This document shows, piece by piece, positions 47,620-59,450 of a stretch of 64,000 nt of DNA. The position numbers and the translations under genes were made by a program. Each line of letters begins with the position of its first letter. Position 1 is the first letter of the stretch. Under the pieces are notes generated by a model. The model saw only the letters and a list, made by a program, of their open reading frames with translations. It was not told the origin of the DNA and ran no database searches. The stretch lies in NCBI GenBank assembly GCA_963513935.1, contig OY740765.1:73639718-73703717 (forward strand), read 5' to 3'. This stretch comes from Aphrophora alni. Lineage: Eukaryota > Arthropoda > Insecta > Hemiptera > Aphrophoridae.

Positions 47620-48490
47620 TTAATCTATCCTAGCAACTAGTTTCATGGTTTCACAGGTATTTACCCCCAACACTGGTGGTGATTGTGTATCTACTACCTG
47701 AAATTCAATTACTCTAACCATACTTTTATATCTACATTTCAAAAAACATTTACCTTTGATAGGCAATCTTTTTCCACAATAACTAGTTAGTTTTAAATTA
47801 CTTGATAACAGAAACTTTCTGCTTAAATTAAGCTTATTATATATTTGTAGTGGGATTACATTAGCATGTGCACCTGTATCTAGTTTAAAATCAATAAACT
47901 GACCTGGAATAATTTCAAGTTTTACTGACCAATTGTCAGTTTCATATTTATTATTCGATCCTAGGGCACCAATAAATAAATAATCACTTCTTACCTCTTT
48001 TTCACTAGTTTCTTTTTCAAACATGTGTAAATTTTTTGATTTACAACATATAGCAAAATGATTTGATTTTTTACACATATTACACATTTTTCCAAATGCT
48101 GGACACTTGAATTTTGGATGTTGCCTATCACATCTGTAACACTTTTTTCCACTATTAACTTTTGGAGCAGTTGTTCTTCTTGTCGGTTGTTTTTTCTTGA
48201 AAGATGACGATCCTTGAATAGCATGTACATCTTCATTCCTTGAAGCATCTTGATTTATATCCTTTGATTGTAAACTGGAAATTTCAGCCGCCCTGCAGAT
48301 GTCAATTGTTTGTTGTAAATTTAAATTTTCTCTCAGTAGTCGTTCTCTTAGGTTTTCATTTTGAATGCCTAATGTAATTTGATCTCTAATTAGACTCTCT
48401 GATAAGTCACCAAACTCACATATTAAACTTTTAGCTTTCAAATCTGTAACAAATTGATCAATGTTTTCATGTTTTAATTGTATACGCGTT
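47620..48490 (-). pseudogene. gag: Gag C-terminus and protease, second element
   Basis: Continues the Gag capsid region (LIRDQITLGIQNENLRERLL), then two zinc knuckles, CYRCDRQHPKFKC (one residue short of the usual spacing) and CNMCKKSNHFAIC. The aspartic protease follows, with active site DTGAH and flap/hydrophobic motif VLGVN. An in-frame TAA at about 47620 follows VARID; reading continues in the same frame after it, so this is a point change rather than a shift. Confidence 0.82.
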
Positions 48491-48869
48491 CGAAATTTAA
48501 ATCTCTCATATGTTCATTTGTACGTGGAATGAAGTAATCTTCAAACTTTTTTAACAAAATATTAAATTTATTTTTTTCTTCAGGTTTTAAATTAAATGTG
48601 TTAAAAATATCCACGCTCTCATCCCCTATTATGTGGAGTAATATAGCACATTTTAGTTTATCTTCTTTTTCTTCTGCTTGAGTTGCCAACAAATAATTCA
48701 AAAATTTTTGTTTCCATTTTTTCCAATTTTCTCCAACATTACCTTGAAGGCTCAATTCCTTTGGTGGTTTTAATAAAGTACTTTCCATCTTACATGAAAA
48801 TCCTTTGTCTAAACTTACTTTTTCCTGTGCAGTCTTGTTCTTAGAAAGCACGTTTTCTTCTGACTTCAT
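48474..48869 (-). pseudogene. gag: Gag N-terminal fragment, second element
   Basis: ATG at 48869 (MKSEENVL). Contains the Gag-like stretch NWKKWKQKFLNYLLAT and a following helical region. It stops at 48474, while the matching continuation (QLKHENIDQF) is in another frame from about 48495 on, so a small indel lies near 48490-48500. Confidence 0.8.
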
Positions 48870-48988
48870 AAATGTATCACACTATTTTACATTATTGTTA
48901 AGTAAATCTTTCACTTCTACTGTTTTTTTTTTTTTTTTTTTTTATAAAAAAAAACATTTTAATTAATTTATTCTATAAAATCACTTTT

Positions 48989-48999
48989 CGACTGCGCCA
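48989..48999 (-). other. Primer-binding site, tRNA-Ser type
   Basis: TGGCGCAGTCG on the - strand, directly after the LTR. It is complementary to the 3' end CGACTGCGCCA of eukaryotic tRNA-Ser, as used by 17.6/297-type elements. Confidence 0.75.
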
Positions 49000-49149
49000 T
49001 GTTATAAGTTAGGTTAGTAATGACTACATGGTTAGTGTGTCTAATCTGAACTGTTTTATTATCTTGCAGTCTTACATCTTACAGTCCCTAACTTGTAGGA
49101 CTTTACATTTAGTTATCTTATCTAGATAACATTGTGTACATCTATTACA
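49000..49149 (-). repeat. 5' LTR of second element
   Basis: No difference from 44473-44622 seen by eye over 150 bp. Confidence 0.95.
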
Positions 49150-49232
49150 CAAGCCAAGACACTAGAAACCATTGAACTTTCTGGTTAACAACATTTGAAA
49201 CACTAGTTTTATAAGACTCAAAAAATATTATC

Positions 49233-50257
49233 TTAACCCTTTGGCCACTGCTCGTCCAGCATGCCTGACTAGCCTAGACCGGCGTGGCTGATACACCGTT
49301 TTTGTAGTACTCTATATAAATCGTTCTAAAAACCATACTATTGAAGTTAGAACAATAATTTTTTGTTTGTTATTTTTGTTTTTAGCTATAATATAGGATA
49401 AACATATCAAAACAAAGTTTCATTCAATTTTTTATATTAAAAAAGTACTAAAACCTAAAACAATTTTTTTTTTATTTACAATGAAATTTTTATTTTGAAC
49501 TCGAAAATCATTATATATATAAAAAAATATTTTATACTTAAAATTAATTTTTTTTATTAAAGTAAATGTACTAATGGAGACCTGTAAAAAATTTTAATAA
49601 AATATGATAAACTACAAAGCAATAAACTATTTTCTAAAACACGGAAAAATTGATTTACAACATATTTTTACCGTATGTAATACAGTCAATAATGCAGACT
49701 CTGTAGATGTTTGGACAATTAGTTGTATGGGTTTGTACACTTTTTAACACACGTAAAATGTAAATAAGTAACCTAGAAACATAAAAAAACTGGAAACTAA
49801 AAATATTTACACTATTATGTACAACATTATTTGTGTTCAAACACTTTCTCTTTTTAGCACCTGTGTTTAGTCAAGCACATGGGATGAACTCCTTTGTTAT
49901 GAATTTTTGCAACCATAACGAGTTTTCTTTTTTTTGCCTCCAGAACGGGTACTTTGAGCACTACATACTGAACAATTACTCTGTTTATTTTCTGCTAAAA
50001 GGTAAAGAGGCTCATCACCAAAACCTGTATGTTGTGCTGGGTGGGGGTCGCCGAGCCATTCCTCAGTGATCGCTTCAATAATTGAAATTTTTAATTTTAG
50101 CCTAGAAAGAGGATTATCTGAGTTAATTTTATAAAGAACGTAGAGGTTCACAATCATCCTAGAAAAAATATTTGGCATCTCTATCTGCTTAAATAACAAA
50201 AATATAGCTATATTACGAAACGTCCTTTTAAAAGGACGTCAGCGGTAGAAAGGTTAA
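49233..50257 (-). mobile_element. Deleted piggyBac element, family 2
   Basis: Ends TTAACCCTTTGGCCACTG (49233) and the complement of TTAACCTTTCTACCGCTG (ending 50257) form an imperfect inverted repeat with TTAA at the tips. 1,025 bp. Inside, on the - strand, is the C-terminal part of a piggyBac transposase, so this is a shortened autonomous element. Confidence 0.8.
49840..50199 (-). pseudogene. piggyBac transposase C-terminal remnant
   Basis: The - strand frame from 50199 reads like the last third of a piggyBac transposase: a helical NLYVLYKINSDN, then ISIIEAITEEWLG, then a Cys-rich end CSVCSAQ...KKKKTRYGC. A 1-base shift near 49905 leads into HNKGVHPMCLTKHRC, completing the Cys/His-rich domain that binds the element ends. 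The catalytic Asp residues are absent because the N-terminal two thirds are deleted. Confidence 0.65.
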
Positions 50258-50559
50258 CTAGGTCATAATAAATACTTTTATTAATAACTCTTAGAATGAA
50301 ATTTAAAAATGGAGGTATTGTTTAATTTAAATGTACTAAGCTTACTTAAAAAATAATCAAATTCAGAATAAATTTTGAAATATAAAGTAACATTTCTTAA
50401 AATAAATAAATGTGGTTTATTTGGATATTTGTCATCATTTGTATATATAAAAATAATACATGACATTTTGAAAATTTGATCAACCCTCATTATTTAGAAC
50501 ATGACAAACATGAAAACTTTAAACACAGCTAATAGCTTAGTACTTTGTTGGAAACTAAA

Positions 50560-50970
50560 ACTAAAAATGAATTGTCCATAAACATTGTATAAATTTTCTC
50601 AATCACCCATCCTCAAAATTAATTGTTACTAAAAATGTCAATTCCGTAGTTCTCAATCAAAAAGTGAAAATGAACCATGGATGCTAACTTTAAACTAAAA
50701 TATTTATGTATTTAAATATGGGCCTAAACTTTCTTTGCTTGCGTCATAAACATGTACTCAGCTTAAATTGTATTTAATTAATATCGAGCTTTAATTGATC
50801 GCTGTGAGGTTCATTTATGTGTTTTGCCAATTATTCCTGAGTCGTAATATTTTTTTACTTGTGATTTTACCAACAAATTTTGGTCATTAATCTTCACATT
50901 TCTATAAAATTTGAACAAAATCAGTAGAGCCGATTTTGATAAATTACATATTACGTAAAAGTTTCATATC
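50560..50970 (+). repeat. Dispersed repeat, copy 3 of 3
   Basis: Shares with 410-700 and 10770-10990 the blocks 'agtgaaaatg', 'cataaac', 'cgagctttaat' and 'attattcctgagtcgtaat'. It ends close to the acceptor of MIER exon 2. Confidence 0.55.
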
Positions 50971-51003
50971 TGTTAACACATATCTGTTTTGTTATTTTTA
51001 CAG

Positions 51004-51265
51004 GAGCGGGATATGCCACTAGAAGATTTACTCGCATTGTATGGGTACAATAATCTATCAGGTGAAAATTCAACTTCAAATTGTTCAGAAGAGGTTAATA
51101 AAAATCTTGCAGTCATGGAGAATAAAAAGGAGGCAAAAGAAATATCATCATTTGAAGGAGAAGAAGAAGATGAGGAAGATGAAGATAAACCAGAAACTTC
51201 AGAACTGCAACAATTATATAATGATATTCCTCCAGAGAGTAGTACACCTATACGATCCTTAAGAT
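51004..51265 (+). CDS. MIER1: MIER1-type protein, exon 2
   Basis: Acceptor TTTTTACAG (51001-51003), donor GTGAGT (51266). It enters in phase 0 and leaves after one base of a codon. It opens with ERDMPLEDLLALYGY, matching the hallmark MIER block (human GDMPIHELLSLYGY), then a low-complexity part and an acidic run EGEEEDEEDEDKPE (residues about 55-68 of the exon), then a PIRSLR end. Exon 1 joins as LEK|ERD without loss of frame. Acidic clusters here are typical of the region before ELM2 and serve in nuclear co-repressor interactions in known family members. Confidence 0.9.
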
Positions 51266-53020
51266 GTGAGTTACAAATCAACTCATTTCCTCTATATTTA
51301 TTTAAATTAAATGGTTAACTTTCTTATTAACACACATCAAAACCAATAAGAAAAAAAATCAAGAACTTAACTACAGTACTCAAAAACATAAATATCTTGA
51401 GTGTCATCAACATTAGTCAATAAATAAAAATGTTTATCATTTTGTTTAAAAAATTATGTTAGAGAGTTTGAGGGCCAAGGTATGTGGGCTATATTAAATT
51501 CAAACTCAGCGCTTGGAAATACATAAATTGAAAAAATAAGTTTAATAAAAAGTGAATGAATAATATAAATTCTTAAACATTTTGGGTCTACCCCATCCCA
51601 AAACTGATCTTAACAAAAATCTAATTATTCCATGTGGCATCTATCCTATATCTGTCTTCAACACTTTGAGTCATTCGGATCACACTTTTATGACATACTC
51701 GTATGTGTGACATTCTCTTTTCACCCTTCCACTATTTTCATTTCAACCCTTAACAGATGTGAAAATGGAGAGCAGTGTGACAATTGGCTAAGACAAGTCT
51801 AACTCACTGCAGCAGAACACAGGTTTCTTAAGTCTAGTTACTAATTGTTATTAAGTAATTCGAAAAGATAACTCCTGTTTTACATGTTACTTTTTTTACA
51901 TCAAAGGTTGTTATCTAAATTATCACAAAAAATAAAACAATTCATTTTCATTTTATTCATTTTTTCCCCAGCTATTATTTTATACTGTGTTATTTTGATT
52001 AAAAATAAAAATTGGTCAAAATATTGTAAATGCAATATCTATGTCTGTGCTGAATATATTGATAAAATTTACAACTATAAAACATAAAAACAGATAATAA
52101 GAGTAAAACTACATACCAAATAAACATGTATAAAAAAAAAAAAAAAAACAATTTGAAACATTTGTTCAAACATAAAAAAATAACAAATATTTAACAAATG
52201 TAATGGTTAGATTAAATAAGTTTATAAAAAAAAATTGAGTTTTTGGTTTTTGAACATTGATTAATCTACAGTTTCAAAACAGTGCCTTAACCATCATGGC
52301 TATAACTAATTTTATCAAAGAGGAATATTTATTTATAATGTGATTTCAATATCATTTTACCACACTAAAACTATAATGTTTATTGATTGAACAGAGAGCA
52401 TATAAAATTGTTGTTACTATTTTTGTTCTTTTAAAGTTATATAATAATTAATAATAAAGCTTTATTTACTTGGTGAAGCTATTAATTTTATAAGAATACC
52501 CAACAAACATTAATATCTAGCTTGGCATAGGTCTAAATTATTTGTATTTTATGCTTACATTACATTGGCAATGGTCTTCAAAGACTGTCTACCAGGTTGG
52601 TTTATACACTTAAAACGCTACATACATGAAACTAGGTAAATACAAATATAAATATGTCATATAATTAATTTAAATGTATGAAAATAATCTATTGAATTAA
52701 TTATACCTCTATTAGTATAATATTTTTCTTTAGTTTTTTCCATTTAAAAAAAATCTATTTTTTATTATATTACGTTTATATTATAATTTTTTACATATAA
52801 TAATATACTTATTTATTTACTTTATATTTTAACATATCTATAGATAAACACATGTCACCCGCACCCATACAAAAACACACATTTTATAAATTTGTACAAG
52901 AGATAAATTTATCTTTTTAAAATTTATTCTAATAATTAAATTCTTTTATTAATCACCTATCTATATTACCAAGCCCATTGGACAAACTTAGTGACACACC
53001 CTGTTTTCCCTCCATTAATA
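51266..53020. other. MIER intron; nothing assigned
   Basis: AT-rich with an A-run at 52133-52148. No element ends or supported frames seen. Confidence 0.45.
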
Positions 53021-53697
53021 TTAACCCATTGGCCTAACCTTTTTCGGAAACTTTGCTTGACCCTAAACTAGCAATTAAAATGGCTGATTTGTACATTATT
53101 AGAAAAATATAAATAACTTTTGATTCGTAATTGTGATTTTAGTTCTGTTTTCACCATTTTATTCTAAATTAAATTCTCTCTATAACAAATATAAGTTACG
53201 TACAATAACGATTTTCTATATTTTTTATTTACGAAACACAGCACAACGTAAGTATTCACTAAAACAGTAAACAAAACAAATGTTTATAACCTAATCAGAA
53301 CACTGAAGTCATCTGTTTATTTGATACGTTGCTTACAAGTGTTGCCAACATCAAGTAATCTAAATACTCTAAAAGTATAATAACGATATCGTATTATAAA
53401 CTGAATAAATCCAGCTTATATCACACGCGACGTAAGGTTTCACTGGGACTGCGCGTGAACACTGTTCATAAAAAAGTGCAATTTAATCACATTTTATTCG
53501 TAATTTTCACAATAAAATGCAAAGAAACCATTCTCATTGGATGCTGCTGTCATCTAACACATTTATTTGAAACTACGTCAAACCTACGCTTAATAAAGAA
53601 CGTTGTTTTCCGGGACACGGAGAAGTTCCGTATGTCTATTAGTGGGCCGCTCGGGGACTATACGGAACAGTTCCATATGTCTAGGCCAATGGGTTAA
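53021..53697. mobile_element. TTAA-bounded MITE, family 3
   Basis: Perfect 16-bp inverted ends TTAACCCATTGGCCTA at both tips; 677 bp. Near the right end 'gttccgtatgtcta' and 'gttccatatgtcta' form an internal direct repeat. No coding content. The TTAA and CCC tip place it with the other piggyBac-like elements. Confidence 0.85.
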
Positions 53698-53859
53698 ATA
53701 ACTTATTATAATAGCTTCCAATGATTATAACTATAATAATTATTATAGTACAATATTTTGAATACTTTGATATAATTTAAAAAATAAGTATCTAACCTGA
53801 ATTTTTCCTACCGAAATTAAGGAAGTATAAGAAGTGACTTCCACTGTGGAAGGTACCTA

Positions 53860-54830
53860 TATCCACACTTGCAAATTTTTTTCTCACTCATAGAGAGCAT
53901 CAGTTGTTGTTAACAGTTAGCCTGTGAATGAGGGAGTGTACTCTCTCATTTTTTTATTAAGAGAGTGGATGTTAGATTTTAATATTCCACAAAATCTCAA
54001 AAAATCACAAGGAGTCATGTTGGGAGAGTAGGGACCCTGCTCTACATATGAGTGTGGTGTTAGATCAAGAAACTTTGAAAGGTGCGAGGAATAATATGGT
54101 GCATTGTCATGATGCCACTGCCTAGTTCCCGCTGCCCACAAGTCTTGTCTTTTGCGCCACATGGCTTCAAGAAGGTGACAGAAGTCCTCAAGATAGTACT
54201 TTTTGTAATGTTTTGGCCTTATGGTTCATACTTGTGATGCTTCACCTCATGGAAGTCGAATAAAATAGTATTTTGATTTTGCTGCTGAGGGGTATTGATT
54301 GGCTACCGTGACGACTACACCTCGCTTTCTGGGTCGTGTCAGTAAAACCAGAATTCATCATAAATAATCACAGTGTTTAGGAAGTGAAGGTTGCCAGTTG
54401 TGAAGTTTAGCATGTTCTACAAGACTATACCAAATTAAGTTACTTCTGCTCTGTCATAGCAGGTTCGTCACAAATTTTGCAGAGACCTTCCTCAAAAACA
54501 ATTTCGTGCTCAAAATGGAATGTACTGTGAAATATTGCTTATCCTCGCCGTGTACGCAAGTTCTCGACAAGGCAGTCCTACATGACCAATGTCCACACTT
54601 GATCAATGACCTAGTCATTTACGCTTGCTGACAGCCTACCAGACTATGAATTGCTTTCCACTAACTAGCGGTCGTCTTTGACACAGTTGTACTACTCTTT
54701 AATTTGTGTGATACCTATAGACCATTGCCTAAAATTCGGTGAATTTTTTGAATGGTTTCCACTTTCGTATTGGCATGCTTGATACAATTCCGGTATGCTA
54801 CTGAAATCATTCTGTCATTAATGAAAATTC
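53860..54830 (-). pseudogene. mariner-family transposase remnant
   Basis: Fragments in three frames on the - strand follow mariner order. They include IQKIHRILGN (about 54750), IIYDEFWFY and HDPESE (about 54340, the VITGDESWVY...DPETK block with the first catalytic Asp), ILFDFHEVKHHKYEP (about 54240), and HHDNAP (about 54110) followed by PYSPNMTPCDF, the second and third catalytic Asp region of DD34D elements. Many stops; long dead. Its ends could not be placed. Confidence 0.75.
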
Positions 54831-54950
54831 AAAGTTATTAAAGTTCTACAAATTTGTTTTTATTATTAACATTAGTTTATATAATATTTAGGAATTCCAA
54901 TAATTATGATATTATATATGAAAACTATAATTAGTGGTTATTCTTAGCAG

Positions 54951-55033
54951 TGTCCAGGCCGCAAAGTGAAGAGGAAGAAGAAGAAGAAGAAGAAGATTAT
55001 GATTATAGCCCTGATGAAGATGAGTGGAAAAAG
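54951..55033 (+). CDS. MIER1: MIER1-type protein, exon 3
   Basis: Acceptor TTCTTAGCAG; donor GTATGA at 55034, phase 0. With the single base from exon 2 it codes for 28 residues: SRPQSEE, a Glu run encoded by GAA/GAG repeats, then DYDYSPDEDEWKK, matching the human EEDEDYIPSEDWKK just before ELM2. A second AG three bases upstream (54948) gives a NAGNAG choice that would add one residue. Exon 4 follows in frame as WKK|TIMVG. Confidence 0.88.
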
Positions 55034-55434
55034 GTATGACATTTTAACCACAAATATGCTCATATGAACAATTTCGTAGAATATTTTTTGTAAAAAAAAG
55101 TTATATGTTCTACTTAACATTGATGAAACTTTATATATTAATATGAATTATATTTACAACTTGCACCTCACTTTAATATAATCCTAATATACAATATTTT
55201 ATAAATATTAATTATAAAACTATCACTAGTACTAACAAACAGACATAGATATAGAGAACAACTTGGAACTCATTCATAGTATGATGCTAATTTAAAATAT
55301 TTATATATGTCGGAGCTTATTTTGGTTTAGACTGAGGGTAGAGGTACTATCTTTTAAGTATCAGAAGGGCTTCGACAATATGTGTATTTAGTAGGAAATG
55401 ATGTGGTAGGAGTTAGAAAAAAATTCGTCCCGAG

Positions 55435-55668
55435 GGATCAGCCCTCAGACAACGAATGAAGTAGAATGCCATCGGGATCAGCCGACAAACCACTCGGAGG
55501 TTGGAACATTCATCCTGGAGGGATCAGCCTTCAAACAACGAATGGGGAGGCCCTTGCTGTCGTGATCAGCTGACAGACCACGGAGCCAACGCTTGTTCTG
55601 ATGGGATAAGCTCTCAGACAAGGAACAGGGTGTCCGTGCTGCCAGGATCAGCCGACAGACCACGGAAG
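55435..55668. repeat. Tandem repeat, alternating 40-45-bp units (about 85-bp dimer x3)
   Basis: GGATCAGCC-type words start at about 55435, 55475, 55520, 55564, 55604 and 55645. Odd units continue with tcagacaacgaatg, even ones with gacagaccacgga. It adjoins a Ty3 fragment and may be part of that element's non-coding region. Confidence 0.8.
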
Positions 55669-55997
55669 GGAAGACAGTTACGGAAAAATTAAGAAAACAA
55701 GAGAATTTAGATAACAAGACCAGCGAAATATAGAGAGAGGAGTGTTGTAGGTGAATCTATGGAACAAAATGATTTTGAAGCAAGCCAGGCCTGTATACTT
55801 GTCTCATGTTGACTTGTCTCACGCTGAGCTGAGTGTGTCTTCAAAATATTAAAGACACATGTGGCGTAGTTTTGAAGTAGGCAATTTCCACTTTGCCGGT
55901 GTTTGGCTGCTGGTGCTGACTTATGGCTTCTTTGGAGTTGGCATGTAGTCCATTGTAGTGCTGCTGTTCCCTGTTGGAATGTATGAGGGGGTCTGAA

Positions 55998-56516
55998 CTA
56001 CGTTTCAGAGTCCAAAGTTATCAGCTGAAATTTGAAGAGTCCAAATGGCATAATAATAGCTGTCTTGGCAATGTCTTCGGGTGCTACGGGAATGTGATGG
56101 TAGGCTCGTTCAATGTCTAGGACGGAATAGATTTTGGTGTTGTATAGCTGATAAGTGAAATCGTGAAGCTTGAGAACTCGATATTGGTCAGGTATCATTC
56201 TGTCGTTCAGATGGTGATAGTCTCCACATGGGGGATAGTTTCATCCTTCTTGTAAAGGACTAGACCAGGGACTCTTGGATGGGTGACAGATTCCTGCTAC
56301 TATCAACTGCTTGAATTCCAACTTTGCTGCTTGGTTTGCTGCAGGCGTCGTACTTTAGCATGCACTGGTGATCCTTTAGTCTCAATATAGTGCATGATAT
56401 CGGTTGATGTTACTGTCCTTATTGGAGTTGACCTAACTAGATTGGGATATTCTCGCAGGAGATGTTCGTTCCTGGTGCCGTGGGGTACAGTTGAAAAGTG
56501 TGGTTCACCTATGCTG
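55998..56516 (-). pseudogene. pol: Ty3-type reverse transcriptase fragment
   Basis: On the - strand: LLREYPNLVRSTPIRTVTST then HYIETKGSPVHAKVRRL (the region before RT), a frame change, then PDQYRVLKLHDFTYQLYN and SVLDIERAYHHIPVAPEDI with the first catalytic Asp, and MPFGLFKF. It is cut at the upstream side by the piggyBac-like copy E, which inserted at the TTAA at 56517. A different lineage from the two full LTR elements in this window. Confidence 0.8.
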
Positions 56517-58166
56517 TTAACCCTAGAACTGGCACAACTGGCGCATGTTAAAGGTTTTGTTTTCTTAAAAAATTCATAAAATATATTATTCAAAACCTAA
56601 CTTATAAGACATAATTTTTCTCAGAAAGATGCATAGAATTCATCTATGTAGAAAAAAAAAAAAAAAAAAAAAATTGAAACGGTTTTGGAGTAAGTATGTT
56701 ACATGTCAAAAACGAAGTTACCATTTTTCAGGAAAAACCTGTATCATCCAAAATTAAAAGCTTACCACCTTTTTCTAAGATATACAAAAGTTTTGTGTAA
56801 TAGTTGTGAATATATTTAGAAAAAGAAAAAAAATTTGTTACATTTTCAAAATTAAAAAAAAATTTTTATGAAAAAAGGTATTTTTTTTTTCACAAATTCA
56901 CTAAAAATAGTAATATATATCTTTTACACAACTTCTATGTCATTATATTCAGAAAGGTGCATAGAATTTAGCTGTGTAGTGAAAAAAAATGATAGATGTA
57001 AAAAAATTAGGGTTACTATGTAAAATATTCAAATATCGGATAGTAACGTAGGCAAGAATTTCACAGAAATGGTAATGTACACCATACTAAATTTTTTTTT
57101 TGATTTTTTTGAAGTATTACTAGAGATTTGTAATATATTTGTTGATAAAAGTTGCTAAAAAAAAAATCAATTTTTAAAATTTTCATTGGACGTGGTACAT
57201 TTTTACGTAAAAAGTGAATATTGGCTAACTATTTTCAAAAAATCACAAAAAAATAAAATAATAATCAATAACCGAATTTTTATTACCTATGTTCTCACAA
57301 AGATACATAGATTTTATGTGTGTAATGCAAAAACTTTTAGATTTAAAAATTTTAAAGTTATAAGGTCATATATCAAAAAGTCGGAAAGTAACGGAGGCAA
57401 AATTCCACAGAAATAGGTATATAAACCAAAAAAAAAATATATATATAGATAGGCCTATATAATTTTATAAACATTTTGCATACATTTTGGTAAAAACATA
57501 ATCAATTTATAAAATTTTAATTAGACAAAATTATTCTAACATATAAAACTAATGGAAACTTGCTAATATGGTCACACCAGATATATCATAACCTTTCTCT
57601 ATTTATAGATAGGCCTATATAAATTTATAGACATTTTGAATATATTTTGGTAAAAACAATCAATTTATAAAATATTCATTAGACAAAATTATTTGTATTT
57701 GTAAACACAATGTGTTTTGTTACAAATTTGCTATGAAGGAAGACCAATCAATTTCCAACATAACCTCTATCTCTAGATAGCCTCAATATTTGATGTCTGA
57801 CAATAACATTCACTCAGAACAATAAATACTACAAACAATAATACTGATATTGTAATTTGTATACACAATTTATAATAAATAAAACAAACCTTCAAAATAA
57901 GAGAAATATAATCCCAAATCAATAACCGCTAGACAGCTTCACGGCATTCATAAGTCATTTTTCTCACAAACTTAGGCTTCATTCCAAGCTAAAAACAATC
58001 ACACCAATGTTTCATTTGCCTATATCAAGTGGTACCAACTTATAGAATGAAATCTCGTCTACAACATACTATAAAGTTCGATTACAAAGAATCGATTCAG
58101 TAATTCCATAATCTTATATAGTAAACTGCACCGAATGCCGAGTGAATTTCGTGTCGCTAGGTTTCC
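56517..58166 (-). mobile_element. piggyBac-like element, family 1 copy E, truncated
   Basis: Begins TTAACCCTAGAACTGG and follows copies C and D up to 'gtcgctaggtttcc' near 58166, where homology stops. The far TTAA end is missing. It includes two internal near-repeats around 57440 and 57610 ('gataggcctatataa'). Confidence 0.65.
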
Positions 58167-58779
58167 AAATAGAAACAAGAACGGGATTCCTTCTACCCAT
58201 AAATGGTTTTAACATCTGGAAAGAATGGCAAATCTCGCATCAATCAGTTCCCGAGGGAGGAAACTGCTTAAGATAGAGATGTACAGCATAAAAAAAATCC
58301 TAAGAGGAGGTGAAAGTGTAAGTAATGGTGTAAAGTATGCATATTGTGTATAAATGTATGGATGATAGTTTTTATGTTGTGAGTGTTTTACTAGGGTACT
58401 ACAAGCAATGACAACCCCCTTTTATTAGATAATTTGCAATCCTCCCTTCTTAAAGAGTACTATCTTTTATAAAGGCTAATTATAAAACTACCATTAGTAC
58501 TAGTATAGAGACATGAATGCAAAGAACAGCTCTCAACTCATAGTATAATATTTATTTACCATCTCCGCATATGTAAAACCCAATGTTTGTTAACCTATAA
58601 CTCGAGAACCACTTTTTCGATTTTCATACGGTTTCCTAAGTGATACCTACATAACTAGGTGTCCGGTTACGATTTAATCTATGTTTGATTAAAATTAGAT
58701 CTAAAGTTATAACAGTAATACATAAACTTTAATTAGAACTAAAGTAAAGGGTAATACATAAACCAAAATTTTCTACATA
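58167..58779. other. MIER intron; unassigned
   Basis: 58590-58720 shares a few phrases with 15250-15370 ('tataactcgagaaccac', 'tctatgtttgattaaaatt'). Nothing coding is supported. Confidence 0.35.
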
Positions 58780-59450
58780 CAGTGGTCTCTCGATCATCTG
58801 ACGGATATCGAACCACTGCCGGATTATTGGAAATACTAATAATAATAATAATAACACACTAACAATAATACTAATAATCACACATTTCAACTGCAGAAGT
58901 TATATTTATATATATATATATATATGTAATATTGTGTTATACACTACATTAGTATACACAATGAAATATTAACTAAAACTATAATTTAAAAAATTTAATT
59001 TATAATACAGTACTGTATTGTTTTGTATCAATAGTCTACATTATTCTATTGAAGTGGAAGAAATAAAATTATTTTCTATTTTCGTCTTCTTTTTTGCTTT
59101 TTTACTTTAAATGACATTTTGAACACTTGTTCTTGAAGTCGCTTCAATACTAGAATGTCACTCGCGGAGACACGATTTTCTTCTGCCCAGGTAATAGATG
59201 TAGCAAACGAATCAATGCCTGCGTCATGAGGCATTGTTTGAATAGCTGGTGTCACTTGCCCTCTTCCACTCTCCTCTTCCATCCTCTTCTATCGTAGTCA
59301 CAGACTCTATGTCACCATCTGTTAAAAACTGGTATGTATTTTCATCTTTGTCACCAATTAGCCACTTGCTGAAATCATCTGTTGTTAAAACATTATCAAG
59401 CTGTTTATTACTTGTGTGGTTACGTCTCTCAGCTGATTTAAGTCATTTTT
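58780..59450 (-). pseudogene. pogo/Tigger-like transposase remnant 2
   Basis: The left tip is TA then CAGTGGTCTCTCGATCATCTG, similar to the tip at 1132. On the - strand, from about 59445, come DDFSKWLIGDKDENTYQFLTD (split across frames), IESV, an acidic linker, then TSITWAEENRVSASDILVLKR and a basic end at 59076. This is the C-terminal part of a Tigger/jerky-type transposase. The DNA-binding and DDE domains are missing. TA microsatellites lie at 58906-58924. Confidence 0.6.

Larger units (their letters stand above)
44473..49149 (-). mobile_element. Second Ty3-type LTR retrotransposon, recent but broken
   Basis: Two 150-bp LTRs (44473-44622 and 49000-49149) look identical base for base. They are bounded by a 5-bp target duplication CAAGC (44468-44472 and 49150-49154). 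PBS and polypurine tract are in place. Coding content on the - strand runs gag, protease, RT, RNase H, integrase, but is cut by several stops and frame changes. It is inside the MIER intron, in reverse orientation to the gene. Confidence 0.95.

Noticed and set aside
56303..56593. 96-codon - strand frame as one protein
   Set aside because: It runs from the piggyBac-like tip into a Ty3 fragment across the TTAA at 56517; a chance fusion of two elements.
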